40,929 nucleotides of DNA from an uncultured Lachnospiraceae bacterium (GTDB lineage: Bacteria > Bacillota > Clostridia > Lachnospirales > Lachnospiraceae). The position numbers and the translations under genes were made by a program. Where the stretch lies: contig CACZIO010000025.1 of the NCBI GenBank assembly GCA_902781215.1, forward strand, positions 1 to 40,929, read 5' to 3'. Of the stretch, positions 33,115 to 40,929 are shown one piece after another (positions within the stretch are counted from its first letter, which is position 1; the number at the start of each line of letters is the position of its first letter). Below the pieces are notes generated by a model. That model did not search any database, was not told the origin of the DNA, and saw only the letters and a list, made by a program, of their open reading frames with translations.

Positions 33115-33166
33115 GTTGCATTTTCTTGCTGTTTGTGCTGTCCGGAACATTCCTTTTTTGCCTTTT

Positions 33167-34207
33167 TTAAATATTCTCCGCACACAGGATCTGCAGGGTG
33201 TCAAACCTGCCCGAATCCGGCAGGACCTTGCTGCGCAGGTGATTGGTCAGCCAGATCAGCGGTTCCCTGCCCTGCCTCACGAAATCCTGCGGGATGGTAA
33301 AATCGATGTAGCCGTCCCGCATCAGCTGGCGGATCCCCGCATTGATATCGTGGCAGATCACATGGATCTCTCCCTTCTTATTATAAGCACGCACGACCTC
33401 CGCGCAGGCGGTCACACTGAGGTTGGCCATGTAGATCCCGCGCAGCTGCGGGTGAAGCCGGATCGCCTCGCTCACCTCGTGCAGGGTCGTCCCGTAGTCA
33501 TTGAAGGTCTCCGCGGAGAACATATCCTCCTCCGGGAAGCCCAGCTCCCGCATGCGCTCCTCGAAGCCCTCCATGCGCAGACGGTGGCCATCGAATTTCT
33601 TATTGCCGAGCGCCACCAGGATCTGCTCTCCCGGACGCACGCATTTGCTCATCATCTGTGCCGCCAGCCGCCCCGACTGCCGGATGTCCTCGCCCACGAA
33701 CAGGTCCCGGCCGGAGCCCGGCAGGTCCGTGTTAAAGGTGACAACAGGGATACCCTCCTCCTTCATTCTGCGCAGTTCCTGCTCGATCAGCTGGTCCTGC
33801 AGCGCGCATACGGCAATTCCCTGAACGCCCTGCTCCCGCAGGCTCTGCAGCAGCCGGACCGCCTCCGCGGGAAGCTCGGTGTCGCACTGGACCTGGATGA
33901 TCTTCACATCCGCGTCCTCCAGCTCCAGCCTGGCCTCGTCGATCCCGGTCTGGACCTCCTCCAGGAACTGGTGACCGAATCCCCAGCTCGGCAGCAGGAC
34001 CCCCAGGCTGAGCGGTTTTCTGGCGCCCTGCTGTTCCCGCAGGTGTGCCTCACGCGGCGTCACATAGCCCTGCTCATTCGCGATCCGCAGGACGCGCTCC
34101 CGCACCTCCGCCTTGACATAAGAGCGATTGTTCAGCACACGGTCCACCGTCCCCCTGGATACACCCGCCAGTTCGGCGATCATTTGTATGGTAGGTTTTC
34201 TGCCCAT
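33167..34207 (-). CDS. Second LacI-family transcriptional regulator
   Basis: 346 residues. The helix-turn-helix PTIQMIAELAGVSRGTVDRVLNNRSYV is followed by a ribose-binding-like effector domain (LSLGVLLPSWGFGHQFLEEVQTGI). It resembles the other LacI-type protein here (same VSRGTVDR subgroup), so the two are probably paralogues with distinct sites. The start at 34207 is supported by AAGGTGGAGG; the upstream open frame to 34345 is AT-rich leader. TGTGC-N3-GCACA dyads lie between its stop and the isomerase gene, and repeated GCACA half-sites lie in its own leader (34331-34370). It likely controls the isomerase gene and itself. Its inducer is unknown. Confidence 0.9.
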   Translation of the reverse strand: MGRKPTIQMIAELAGVSRGTVDRVLNNRSYVKAEVRERVLRIANEQGYVTPREAHLREQQGARKPLSLGVLLPSWGFGHQFLEEVQTGIDEARLELEDADVKIIQVQCDTELPAEAVRLLQSLREQGVQGIAVCALQDQLIEQELRRMKEEGIPVVTFNTDLPGSGRDLFVGEDIRQSGRLAAQMMSKCVRPGEQILVALGNKKFDGHRLRMEGFEERMRELGFPEEDMFSAETFNDYGTTLHEVSEAIRLHPQLRGIYMANLSVTACAEVVRAYNKKGEIHVICHDINAGIRQLMRDGYIDFTIPQDFVRQGREPLIWLTNHLRSKVLPDSGRFDTLQILCAENI

Positions 34208-34322
34208 TTCCTCCACCTTTCCTGATTCTGTGCCAGCCTGCCTCGATTCAGAAAATACAACCGCAGCGAATCCTGTTTTACCTTCCGGCACCTGTGCCGG
34301 ATTTCTGTGCTTTACGTTTTTA

Positions 34323-34372
34323 CCATTATAGCACACAAAAAGCACAGATTACATAGAAAAAGCACAGATAAT
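34323..34372 (-). promoter_or_regulatory. Candidate promoter/operator region of the second LacI gene
   Basis: A TATAAT is read on the minus strand at 34323-34328. Three AGCACA half-sites occur just upstream (around 34331, 34344 and 34365), the same half-site as the dyads at 33025 and 33102. The -35 is poor, so the promoter call is tentative. Confidence 0.45.
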
Positions 34373-34446
34373 AAAGGTAATAAATGTAACAAAAGTCACT
34401 GTCCTTCCTCCAAAATGGTACGCTATAATAAAGCAGGGAAACCAGC

Positions 34447-34494
34447 AGGGACGGTTCTCAGTGGTCCAATAAAAAACCGGCCGGATCCGTCCCT
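34447..34494. repeat. GGGACGGTTCTC-family element with inverted arms
   Basis: AGGGACGG (34447-34454) and CCGTCCCT (34487-34494) are perfect inverted arms around GTGGTCC and CCGGCCGGAT blocks. It shares sequence with the repeats at 1-148, 6739-6990 and 10067-10165. It lies in the gap between divergent LacI and phosphoesterase genes. Confidence 0.7.
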
Positions 34495-34545
34495 TTCGGG
34501 TACTGCGAACGCCCACACGCTTTTTCCCCTCCGGAGGATACAATT

Positions 34546-35358
34546 ATGATCAGAACACGGGTCTGGCGGATCCGTGCGGGACTCTCCTGCAGGATCGCGC
34601 TCCTCTCCGATCTCCATAATGCGGACGGCACCGAGGCCCTGCAGCGCCTCGCACAGCTCCGTCCGGACCTGATCGCGGTGACCGGGGACCTCTTCCTGGG
34701 CTACCACGCGCTCGAGGGCGACGATCTGCTGCGCACACAGCACAACATCCTCCCCTTTCTGGAGGGCTGTGTAAAGCTGGCGCCGACCTATATCTCCCTG
34801 GGCAACCACGAGTGGGTGGTCAGCGCCTCCGACCTGGAGGGCCTGGCCTCTACCGGCGCTGTCATCCTGGACAACCGCTGGGTCCGCGAGCGGACCTGCG
34901 GCGTACTGATCGGCGGCCTCACGTCCGGCATGCTGACGGACTTCCGGCGCTTCCGCAAAAAGCACGCGGACGGGGAGCCCTATCCGCATGAGATCCGGCA
35001 CACCGACGCCTATATACTCAGGCCAAGGACAAAATGGCTGGACCGCTTCGAGCGCCAGCAGGGATACAAGGTCCTCCTCTGTCACCACCCGGAATACTGG
35101 TGCCTGCAGGAGCCCATGCTCATCGACCGCAGGATCGACCTGGTCCTCGCCGGCCACGCCCACGGCGGCCAGATCCGCCTCTTCGGGCAGGCTCTCTACG
35201 CGCCCGGCCAGGGCGTCCTGCCCCGGTACACGGGCGGCCTTTTCACCGGCCCCCACGGAAGACTCCTGATCTCGAGAGGACTCTCCAACACAGCCCCGCC
35301 GCCCATCCCCAGGCTTTTCAATCCGCCGGAGGTGGTCCTGGCGGACCTGCATCCGTAA
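34546..35358 (+). CDS. Calcineurin-like metallophosphoesterase
   Basis: 270 residues of the YkuE/YaeI-like metallophosphoesterase group. All metal-site motifs are present in order: LLSDLHN (D22, H24), VTGDLF (D48), LGNHEW (N87, H88), LCHHPE and the C-terminal AGHAHGGQIRL. The start is preceded by GGAGG. There is no clear signal peptide or membrane segment, unlike many family members, so it may be cytosolic. It has a terminator downstream and no functional link to the inositol genes is visible. Substrate unknown. Confidence 0.92.
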   Translation: MIRTRVWRIRAGLSCRIALLSDLHNADGTEALQRLAQLRPDLIAVTGDLFLGYHALEGDDLLRTQHNILPFLEGCVKLAPTYISLGNHEWVVSASDLEGLASTGAVILDNRWVRERTCGVLIGGLTSGMLTDFRRFRKKHADGEPYPHEIRHTDAYILRPRTKWLDRFERQQGYKVLLCHHPEYWCLQEPMLIDRRIDLVLAGHAHGGQIRLFGQALYAPGQGVLPRYTGGLFTGPHGRLLISRGLSNTAPPPIPRLFNPPEVVLADLHP

Positions 35359-35429
35359 GCCCGCCCGGAGTCCGGCCCATGCATGCAAAGATTTCTCATG
35401 TTACGAGGTGATCTGAATATCCCGGGATT

Positions 35430-35466
35430 CCCGCGGTTTAAGGAAAGCGGGGGTTTTCATTTTTCC
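35430..35466 (+). terminator. Terminator of the metallophosphoesterase gene
   Basis: CCCGC (35430-35434) pairs with GCGGG (35447-35451), followed by GGTTTTCATTTTT on the plus strand. A loose ACTAA-N4-TTAGT dyad at 35475-35488 lies just after it, before niaR. Confidence 0.7.
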
Positions 35467-35542
35467 TTTTTTCTACTAAACTGTTAGTCATGAACATGTT
35501 TGCAGCCCCGTTGTCAGATTCTTTCCTCTGGAGGAGGCCGGC

Positions 35543-36127
35543 ATGAAAGCAGCCGAACGAAGAGAACAATTGAAAAAGATCCTGACAGAATCCTCTGTCC
35601 CTGTCTCCGGATCCGCCCTGGCGAAGATCCTCTCAGTGAGCCGGCAGGTGATCGTCACGGACATCGCGCTCCTGCGCGCGGAGGGCGAGGATATCCTCTC
35701 CACCAGCCAGGGCTACGTCCTGTCCCGCGAGCAGATGTGCAAGCGCATCTTCAAGGTCCACCACGCCCGTGAGGACTGCGAAGCCGAGCTGAACATCTTC
35801 GTCGACTGCGGCGCCATCGTAAAGGACGTCTTTGTCAGCCACAGAGCCTACGGCGTCCTGCGCGGCGAGCTGGACATCCGGTCCCGGCTCGATGTACAGG
35901 AGTTTCTGGAATCGATCCGGAGCGGCAAGTCCACCCTCCTGTCCTCCACGACCGAGGGTTACCACTACCACACCATCCTGGCCCCGTCCGAGAAGGTACT
36001 GGACATGATCGAGGACCAGCTGTGGCAGAAGGGTTTTCTGGCCAGGACCCTGGACTACGAACCTGAGGAACTCCAGGAAAATATCCAGGAGCGTATGACT
36101 CCACCGGATGTGGATTCCGGAAAATAA
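35543..36127 (+). CDS. niaR: Transcriptional repressor NiaR (nicotinate-responsive)
   Basis: 194 residues. The N-terminal HTH_11 domain (RREQLKKILTESSVPVSGSALAKILSVSRQVIVTDIALLRA) is followed by the 3H domain with histidines in KVHHARED, FVSHRAYG and EGYHYHTI that bind nickel/nicotinate in characterised NiaR (YrxA) proteins, which repress NAD biosynthesis and niacin uptake genes. GGAGG lies upstream of the ATG. No niacin transporter or nad gene is adjacent, so its targets are elsewhere. The next gene, an AraC regulator, follows in the same direction at 87 bases. Confidence 0.92.
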   Translation: MKAAERREQLKKILTESSVPVSGSALAKILSVSRQVIVTDIALLRAEGEDILSTSQGYVLSREQMCKRIFKVHHAREDCEAELNIFVDCGAIVKDVFVSHRAYGVLRGELDIRSRLDVQEFLESIRSGKSTLLSSTTEGYHYHTILAPSEKVLDMIEDQLWQKGFLARTLDYEPEELQENIQERMTPPDVDSGK

Positions 36128-36213
36128 GATGTTGCACAATGCGGGCAGATGTTGTATTTTACAGCTTGCTTCTAAATTTACGTACACACTATTTCAGGAG
36201 GTATAAAACCCGC

Positions 36214-37167
36214 ATGGTTGTCGAGACCAACTTCAGCACCGGAAAAGAACAACAGGAACTGTTTCCGCAGAAAAAGGAGTCCTTCCCCTATCTGTGCAGT
36301 ACCACCATGCTTGACAGCACGCCGGACAAGTCTGTCCCCTGGCACTGGCACAACATGTTCGAGATCAACTATTTTGTGCGCGGGGAGCTCTCCCTGCAGA
36401 CACCGGACAAGACCCAGATCATCGGCGCGGGGGACGTGAATTTCATCAATGCCGGCACCCTGCATACCTGCACGGCCATCGGCACGACGCCCTGTGAGTA
36501 CTACACGATCCACTTTGACATGCACTTTCTGTCCGGCATGTACAACAGTGTCTACGAGGAAAAATATTTTCTCCCCATCATGCACAACAGCGCCCTGCAG
36601 GTATGGCGGATCAGGCCGGACTCTCTCCCCCATCTGAAGATGATCGAGGCGGTGCTGCGCACCGTGGAGGTCAGCCGCGAGGAGCCCTTCGGCTACGAAT
36701 TTGAAGTCCGCAACCTGCTCAGCGATTTCTGGCGCCAGCTCCTGATCGATACAAAGGACGTGCAGGCAGGCGCCGCCCCGCAGAATGTCGTGGACACAGA
36801 GCGCGTCAAGACCATGACCAGCTTTATCAAGGAGCACTGCGGCGAAAAGCTGTCCCTGGACGACATCGCCGCCTCCGCCGGCATCAGCACCCGCGAATGC
36901 ACGCGCTGCTTCTCCCGCTGCCTCAATATCTCTCCCAACGTCTACCTCAACCAGACCCGGCTCTCCATGGCCGCCGACCTCCTGGCCGGCAGTTCCAAGA
37001 GCATCATCGAGATCAGCGAGGAGTGCGGCTTCAGCTCCCCCAGCTATTTCGGCAAGGTCTTCCGCGAGACCATGGGCTGCACCCCCCGGGAATACCGCGA
37101 CAAGGACGCCGGCGGCACCCAGCCCTGGTACTACTCCACCCAGTTCAGCAAAATTGTTCGGAAATAA
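36214..37167 (+). CDS. AraC-family transcriptional regulator with cupin sensor domain
   Basis: About 317 residues. The N-terminal cupin-type sensor includes VPWHWHNMFEINYFVRGELSLQTPD, and the C-terminal AraC domain has two helix-turn-helices (LSLDDIAASAGISTRECTRCFSR and IIEISEECGFSSPSYFGKVFRE) ending GCTPREYR. The start at 36214 has AGGAGG about 11 bases upstream; an in-frame ATG at 36139 gives a less plausible 25-residue extension. It is downstream of niaR and ends at a bidirectional terminator. Likely a carbohydrate-responsive activator; its target is unknown, and no divergent partner gene is adjacent. Confidence 0.9.
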   Translation: MVVETNFSTGKEQQELFPQKKESFPYLCSTTMLDSTPDKSVPWHWHNMFEINYFVRGELSLQTPDKTQIIGAGDVNFINAGTLHTCTAIGTTPCEYYTIHFDMHFLSGMYNSVYEEKYFLPIMHNSALQVWRIRPDSLPHLKMIEAVLRTVEVSREEPFGYEFEVRNLLSDFWRQLLIDTKDVQAGAAPQNVVDTERVKTMTSFIKEHCGEKLSLDDIAASAGISTRECTRCFSRCLNISPNVYLNQTRLSMAADLLAGSSKSIIEISEECGFSSPSYFGKVFRETMGCTPREYRDKDAGGTQPWYYSTQFSKIVRK

Positions 37168-37239
37168 CTGAATCAGCCTGTAAACCGAATTGATAGCGAC
37201 CGAAAATACATACTCAAGCTGACTGAAAAAGACGAATTG

Positions 37240-37293
37240 AAAAGCTGCCGGAAGGAGCCATTGCAATGCAGTACTCCGATTCCGGCAGCTTTT
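37240..37293. terminator. Bidirectional terminator between AraC and radical-SAM genes
   Basis: AAAAGCTGCCGGA (37240-37252) and TCCGGCAGCTTTT (37281-37293) are perfect 13-base arms with T runs on both strands. It serves two convergent genes. Confidence 0.85.
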
Positions 37294-37316
37294 ATATGTA
37301 TATATTTTCTTTTCGG

Positions 37317-40300
37317 TCACAGAGATATGACCCTTCCAATCTCTCCAAGAGAAATGAGCGAGACGGCAGTCTCCGGCTTCTCTTCCATTTGCTCCATCTC
37401 CTCGATTTTTCTCCGGCGGCGGTCGCCCTGGCGCACACAGGCGCCATCTGCGGTCTGTTCCGCCAGCAGGTCCACGCGGCAGATCTCCAGGGCATCCTCC
37501 GGCAGGTCCAGCCCCTGCCCGGCGAAGGCCTCTCCGATGAGCTGTTCAGGCCGGAGGTTGGTCCCCACGCGGGAGCAGACACACATGCGGATCACATCAC
37601 CGCCGGTTTCGTCCTCCGCAAATCCTGTTGCCGCAGTAAAGCTTCCTGCACTCCCTTCAGGTATATCTTCAGCCATATCCTGCTCCGGATCCGGCACAGC
37701 CTTCCCAATGGAAAATGCATAGATCAGCGGCTTCATGTCCAGGGTACGGAAACCTTTTTTGGTCTCCTTGGTCCAGGGAATCTCCTCCTGACTGACAAAA
37801 TCCGTAAGGATCTTCTGCCAGTTTTCCGGCGGCCTATAGCCAGCGCGGAAACGCACCTCATACTCTGCCGCCGCGACGACGGACATGGCCTTCTCCGGCT
37901 TCTTCTCCGTGCCGCCGCCCTCGAAGACAGCTTCGCCGACCTGTCGGAAGTCGAGAATCTCCAGTCCCTCCGGCATGAGGGGCCGCAGCTGGTCCAGGGC
38001 GTGCGCCGTGCTGACCGGCGTCCCGATCTCGATGTCGACATACTCGCCCCGGCTCTCCAGGCCCAGGCCCAGCGGCATGGCGGTCGACATGATCATGCGG
38101 GGGGTGATCCCGTCCGAATAGTGCACATCAATATCCGTCCGCCGCAGACACTTCTGCAGAAACCGCATCAGCTCCAGGTGGCCGATATACTTCATAGGGC
38201 CGTATTTGGCCAGCCGCATGCGGATGCGCATGCAGAGCCTGCCGGGCTCCTCTTCTGTGCCGGCTTTTTCTGTTCCGGCTTTTTCAGCCTGCGCTGACGA
38301 TTCCACGGAGGCTTTTTGTGCCAGGATTTCTTCGGTTTTCTCCTTTTTTTTCGTCCGCTGCGGATGGCCCTCTATGCCCATTCCGCCTGCAGCCTCCACA
38401 GGAGTCAGTTTTTCTGACTTCCGGTTTATGATCAGTTGTTCCGAAGTCACGCTTTTGGCCGCTTTCTCATCAAACAACTTTTCTGCCTTAAGGTCTGTCT
38501 TCAAGTGATCCGCCGCCCGGTCCCGCAGGCATACGCCGCAGCCGTAGGACGCCGCGCCGCAGCCGCTGCAGGCTTCGCGGCAGTTGGGTGTAACCTGCGC
38601 CCTGTGGGCCTTCTCCCACTCACTCCAGAGGAAGTCCCTGCGCACGCCGATGTCGATGAAGTCCCAGGGCAGGATCTCTTCTTTTTTCCGCTCGCGGACG
38701 GCAAAAAAGTCCATATCCAGGCCGACGTTGGCCGCCGCCTGTTCCCAGCGGGCATAGTCCCAGGTCTCCAGCCAGCAGTCAAAAAGGGCCCCCAGCCGAT
38801 AGGCCTCCTCGATCAGGTCCGCCACCCGGCGGTCGCCGCGGGCCAGCACGCCCTCCAGATAGATCATGGGCGCGTCGTGCCAGCTGTAGCGGATGCTGCG
38901 GTGGTTGTGGGCGGCGTAGATGGCGTGGTTGACCGTCGCCGCGAAGCCCAGGTAATCGCCCGCCCGGTACATGGGCGCCCACTGGAAGGGAGTGAATGCC
39001 TTGGGCACGAAAAAGGAGGTGCTGACCGTGATCTGACAGCGCCCGTTCCGCTTCTCTTTGGGAACCTCCTCGTAATAGGCGGCGGAGATCTTGTTGGCCA
39101 GATCTGAGATGGCCACACGGTCCTCGTCGGTCTCCGTGGGCAGGCCCAGCATGAAGTAGAGTTTGACCTTGTTCCAGCCGCCGCGGAAGGCCTCCCGGGC
39201 CCCGTTCAGGATCTCCTCCTCCGTGAGCCCCTTGTTGATGACGTCACGGAGCCGCTGCGAGCCCGCCTCCGGGGCGAAGGTCAGGCTGCTCCGCCGCACA
39301 TCCTGGACCCGGGCCATCAGGTCCAGGGAAAAGGCATCGATCCGGAGGGAGGGTACCTGGAGCTTGACCCGGTCCGCCTCCCTGTGGTCGGAGATATAGT
39401 CCACGATCTCGTGGATGCAGGAGTAATCGCTGGAGCTGAGGGAGCTGAGCAGGATGTCGTCCTGGCCGGTGCTGTCCAGCATGGAATCCGCGTAGGCCTG
39501 CACCGTCGACAGGTCCCGCTCCCGGTTGGGCCGGTAGATCATGCCCGCCTGACAGAAGCGGCAGCCCCGGATGCAGCCCCGCTGGAGTTCCACAGCCACC
39601 CGGTCCTGGGTCACCGTGATAAAGGGAATCAGGGGCTTCGTCGGATAGGGCGCCTTTGCGGGATCATCCAGGGCCGCCGCCACCTGCTTGCGGATGCGGC
39701 TGGGAATCGGCGGCTGCGGCGCTGCTTCGGTTTCTTTTTTCCCGATCGACTCAAAATAATCAATCGGCCCAAAGGACGCAATCGTCCCGTCCTCCCCGTA
39801 ACTGACCTCATACAGGGACGGCACATAGATGCCCGGCACCCGGGCCGCTGCCCGCAGGAAGGCCTTCCTGCCCTCTCCCCGCTCCTTCATGTCACGGTAG
39901 AGATCCAGCAGTTCGTCGTAGGATGTCTCTCCCTCCCCGATATAGAAGAGGTCAAAAAAGCGAGCGACCGGCTCCGGGTTGTAGGCGCAGGGCCCGCCCC
40001 CGATCACGATCGGGTCGCGGTCGGTCCGGTCCGCCGCATGAAGCGGGATCCCGGACAGGTCCAGCACCTGCAGGATGTTGGAATAGCAGAGCTCAAACTG
40101 GAGCGTAAAGCCCAGGAAATCAAAGACCCGCACCGGATCCTGGGATTCCAGGGCAAACAGCGGGATGTGGTGGTCCCGCAGCAGCCGGTCCATATCCGTC
40201 CAGGGAGAAAAAACGCGCTCACACCAGGTGTCCTCCCGCCGGTTGAACAACTCATACAGGATCTGGATCCCCAGGTGGGACATGCCGATCTCATACACAT

Positions 40301-40430
40301 CCGGAAAGCACATGGCAAAGCGGACAGGGATCTCCCTGTCCTTGTAGACCGCGTGCATTTCATTTCCCAGATACCGCGCGGGCTTCTGCACCTGCAGCAG
40401 CAGCTCGTCCGGCAATGCCAGTTTTCTCAT
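37317..40430 (-). CDS. Radical-SAM protein, TIGR03960 and TIGR03936 (DUF2344) modules fused
   Basis: 1037 residues. The N-terminal part is the TIGR03960-type radical-SAM family: a B12-binding-like region (RFAMCFPDVYEIGMSHLGIQ, GGGPCAYNPEP, YIGEGE) and the cluster motif GCIRGCRFCQAG (C-X3-C-X2-C, about residues 285-292). A cysteine cluster CREACSGCG...CGVC follows near residue 620. A low-complexity Lys/Glu/Ala linker (about 38160-38500) leads to the C-terminal DUF2344 module MRLAKYGPMKYIGHLELMR...RTDIDVHYSDGITPRM. In many Clostridia these are two adjacent genes or one fusion, often followed by an RNase G gene; here a terminator follows instead. Function uncharacterised, thought linked to RNA or ribosome modification only by context. 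GGAAAGG precedes the ATG at a long spacing. Confidence 0.92.
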   Translation of the reverse strand: MRKLALPDELLLQVQKPARYLGNEMHAVYKDREIPVRFAMCFPDVYEIGMSHLGIQILYELFNRREDTWCERVFSPWTDMDRLLRDHHIPLFALESQDPVRVFDFLGFTLQFELCYSNILQVLDLSGIPLHAADRTDRDPIVIGGGPCAYNPEPVARFFDLFYIGEGETSYDELLDLYRDMKERGEGRKAFLRAAARVPGIYVPSLYEVSYGEDGTIASFGPIDYFESIGKKETEAAPQPPIPSRIRKQVAAALDDPAKAPYPTKPLIPFITVTQDRVAVELQRGCIRGCRFCQAGMIYRPNRERDLSTVQAYADSMLDSTGQDDILLSSLSSSDYSCIHEIVDYISDHREADRVKLQVPSLRIDAFSLDLMARVQDVRRSSLTFAPEAGSQRLRDVINKGLTEEEILNGAREAFRGGWNKVKLYFMLGLPTETDEDRVAISDLANKISAAYYEEVPKEKRNGRCQITVSTSFFVPKAFTPFQWAPMYRAGDYLGFAATVNHAIYAAHNHRSIRYSWHDAPMIYLEGVLARGDRRVADLIEEAYRLGALFDCWLETWDYARWEQAAANVGLDMDFFAVRERKKEEILPWDFIDIGVRRDFLWSEWEKAHRAQVTPNCREACSGCGAASYGCGVCLRDRAADHLKTDLKAEKLFDEKAAKSVTSEQLIINRKSEKLTPVEAAGGMGIEGHPQRTKKKEKTEEILAQKASVESSAQAEKAGTEKAGTEEEPGRLCMRIRMRLAKYGPMKYIGHLELMRFLQKCLRRTDIDVHYSDGITPRMIMSTAMPLGLGLESRGEYVDIEIGTPVSTAHALDQLRPLMPEGLEILDFRQVGEAVFEGGGTEKKPEKAMSVVAAAEYEVRFRAGYRPPENWQKILTDFVSQEEIPWTKETKKGFRTLDMKPLIYAFSIGKAVPDPEQDMAEDIPEGSAGSFTAATGFAEDETGGDVIRMCVCSRVGTNLRPEQLIGEAFAGQGLDLPEDALEICRVDLLAEQTADGACVRQGDRRRRKIEEMEQMEEKPETAVSLISLGEIGRVISL

Positions 40431-40493
40431 ACGTTATCATTTCCTTTCCATCATCCGCCGGAAAGCAGTCCATTGAAAAATTCAGTATTAGCC

Positions 40494-40523
40494 ATTGTAA
40501 CAAAAAAGCGAAAGACATAGCAA
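40494..40523 (-). promoter_or_regulatory. Candidate promoter of the radical-SAM gene
   Basis: Minus strand TTGCTA (40518-40523), 18 bases, TACAAT (40494-40499), 64 bases before the start codon. It lies just downstream of the iolC terminator. Confidence 0.55.
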
Positions 40524-40584
40524 CCTGATTCCCGCCTGATTCCTGAGACCGGCTTTTTGTATCTACTGTATCCGTCACACCAGC

Positions 40585-40619
40585 CAAAATACCCCCGCCG
40601 GAAATTCCGGCGGGGGTAT
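40585..40619 (-). terminator. Terminator of iolC
   Basis: Perfect 15-base arms (40589-40603 with 40605-40619) of high G+C are followed on the minus strand by TATTTTGG. It lies 64 bases past the iolC stop. Confidence 0.88.
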
Positions 40620-40682
40620 CACTTTCTTATGGAAACAAAAGCTGCGTCTGTCGCGGGAAAGCGCGATCGAAACTCTTGTTCT

Positions 40683-40929
40683 TTATACGCGCGCGATCAT
40701 GTCGCCGTATTTTTCTTTCTCTTCCTTGATGAAGGCATGGACCTGCTCGGGATTGGGAAGGTCGTCGGAGCAGTTGTTGGCGCGGACCATCATGGACGCC
40801 TCTGCGGAGCCGAACTCCAGGCAATCGATGATCTCCCAGTTGTGGAAGAGGCCATACAGGAAACCGGAGGCATAGCCGTCGCCGCCGCCGAAGCCCTTGC
40901 GGGCCTGGACAGGGAAAGGACGGATGCTG
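40683..40929 (-). CDS. iolC: 5-dehydro-2-deoxygluconokinase, C-terminal part (cut by window edge)
   Basis: Only the last roughly 82 residues are in the window; the gene starts beyond position 40929. The fragment KGFGGGDGYASGFLYGLF carries the PfkB-kinase signature 2 with the catalytic aspartate in GGGDGYASG, followed by WEIIDCLEFGSAEASMMV and CSDDLPNPEQVHAFI, which matches the IolC subgroup. It phosphorylates 2-deoxy-5-keto-gluconate, the IolB product. The protein ends at MIARV, so it is not fused to the C-terminal aldolase-like domain found in some proteobacterial IolC proteins. It is separated from the other iol genes by unrelated genes, and a terminator follows. Confidence 0.9.
   Translation of the reverse strand, partial: SIRPFPVQARKGFGGGDGYASGFLYGLFHNWEIIDCLEFGSAEASMMVRANNCSDDLPNPEQVHAFIKEEKEKYGDMIARV

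Noticed and set aside
34433-34440. TATAAT as promoter of the metallophosphoesterase gene
   Set aside because: No acceptable -35 at 16-18 bases and no extended -10, so not called as a promoter.

Overview
The window looks like a chromosome segment of an anaerobic, fairly G+C-rich Firmicute, most likely a Lachnospiraceae-type Clostridium. The reasons are strong AGGAGG ribosome-binding sites, lipoprotein-type solute-binding proteins, a NiaR repressor, LacI/AraC sugar regulators, an Isc-like cysteine desulfurase/scaffold pair with an Rrf2 regulator, and a radical-SAM protein of the TIGR03960/TIGR03936 type. This assignment is inference from gene content. No rRNA, tRNA, CRISPR array, integrase or transposase was seen.

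Layout. 149-6322 (minus): a five-gene oligopeptide ABC importer, oppB-oppC-oppD-oppF-oppA, with a candidate promoter at 6651-6679. 7009-11367 (minus): iscS, iscU, O-acetylhomoserine sulfhydrylase and cysK, a cysteine/Fe-S supply unit with a near-perfect sigma-A promoter at 11514-11542 and a strong terminator at 6892-6937. 11854-13372 (plus): an HTH-Uma2 fusion protein and an Rrf2/IscR-like regulator. 13606-15222 (minus): an AAA-ATPase-like/PD-(D/E)XK protein.

15496-33166 is an inositol catabolism island, almost all on the minus strand. Its first operon (21989 down to 15496) is transaldolase-family protein, iolD, iolB, iolE and an iron-containing alcohol dehydrogenase. It is driven from a promoter whose -35/-10 spacer lies inside a GCACGCA-N7-TGCGTGC dyad, next to a LacI-family regulator. 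A second operon carries a ribose/inositol-type ABC importer (binding protein, ATPase, permease) plus iolG. A TIM-barrel isomerase, another Gfo/Idh oxidoreductase and a second LacI regulator complete the island. Two decayed genes lie in it: a Gfo/Idh gene with a GCAT-repeat frameshift and a large internal deletion, and an AraC gene frameshifted in a homopolymer. The C-terminal part of iolC enters from the right edge (40683-40929), separated from the island by housekeeping-type genes: a metallophosphoesterase, niaR, an AraC regulator and a 1037-residue radical-SAM fusion.

Together the genes can import an inositol and take it through IolG, IolE, IolD, IolB and IolC to 2-deoxy-5-keto-gluconate 6-phosphate. 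The usual aldolase IolJ and dehydrogenase IolA are not in the window. A Schiff-base transaldolase-family protein and an Fe-dependent alcohol dehydrogenase sit in the operon instead. This suggests, but does not prove, a variant lower pathway: aldol cleavage by the transaldolase homologue and reduction of malonate semialdehyde to 3-hydroxypropionate.

A dispersed intergenic repeat with core GAGAACCGTCCC (or its complement) occurs in at least four gaps. Many transcription units end in clear hairpin-plus-T-tract terminators.
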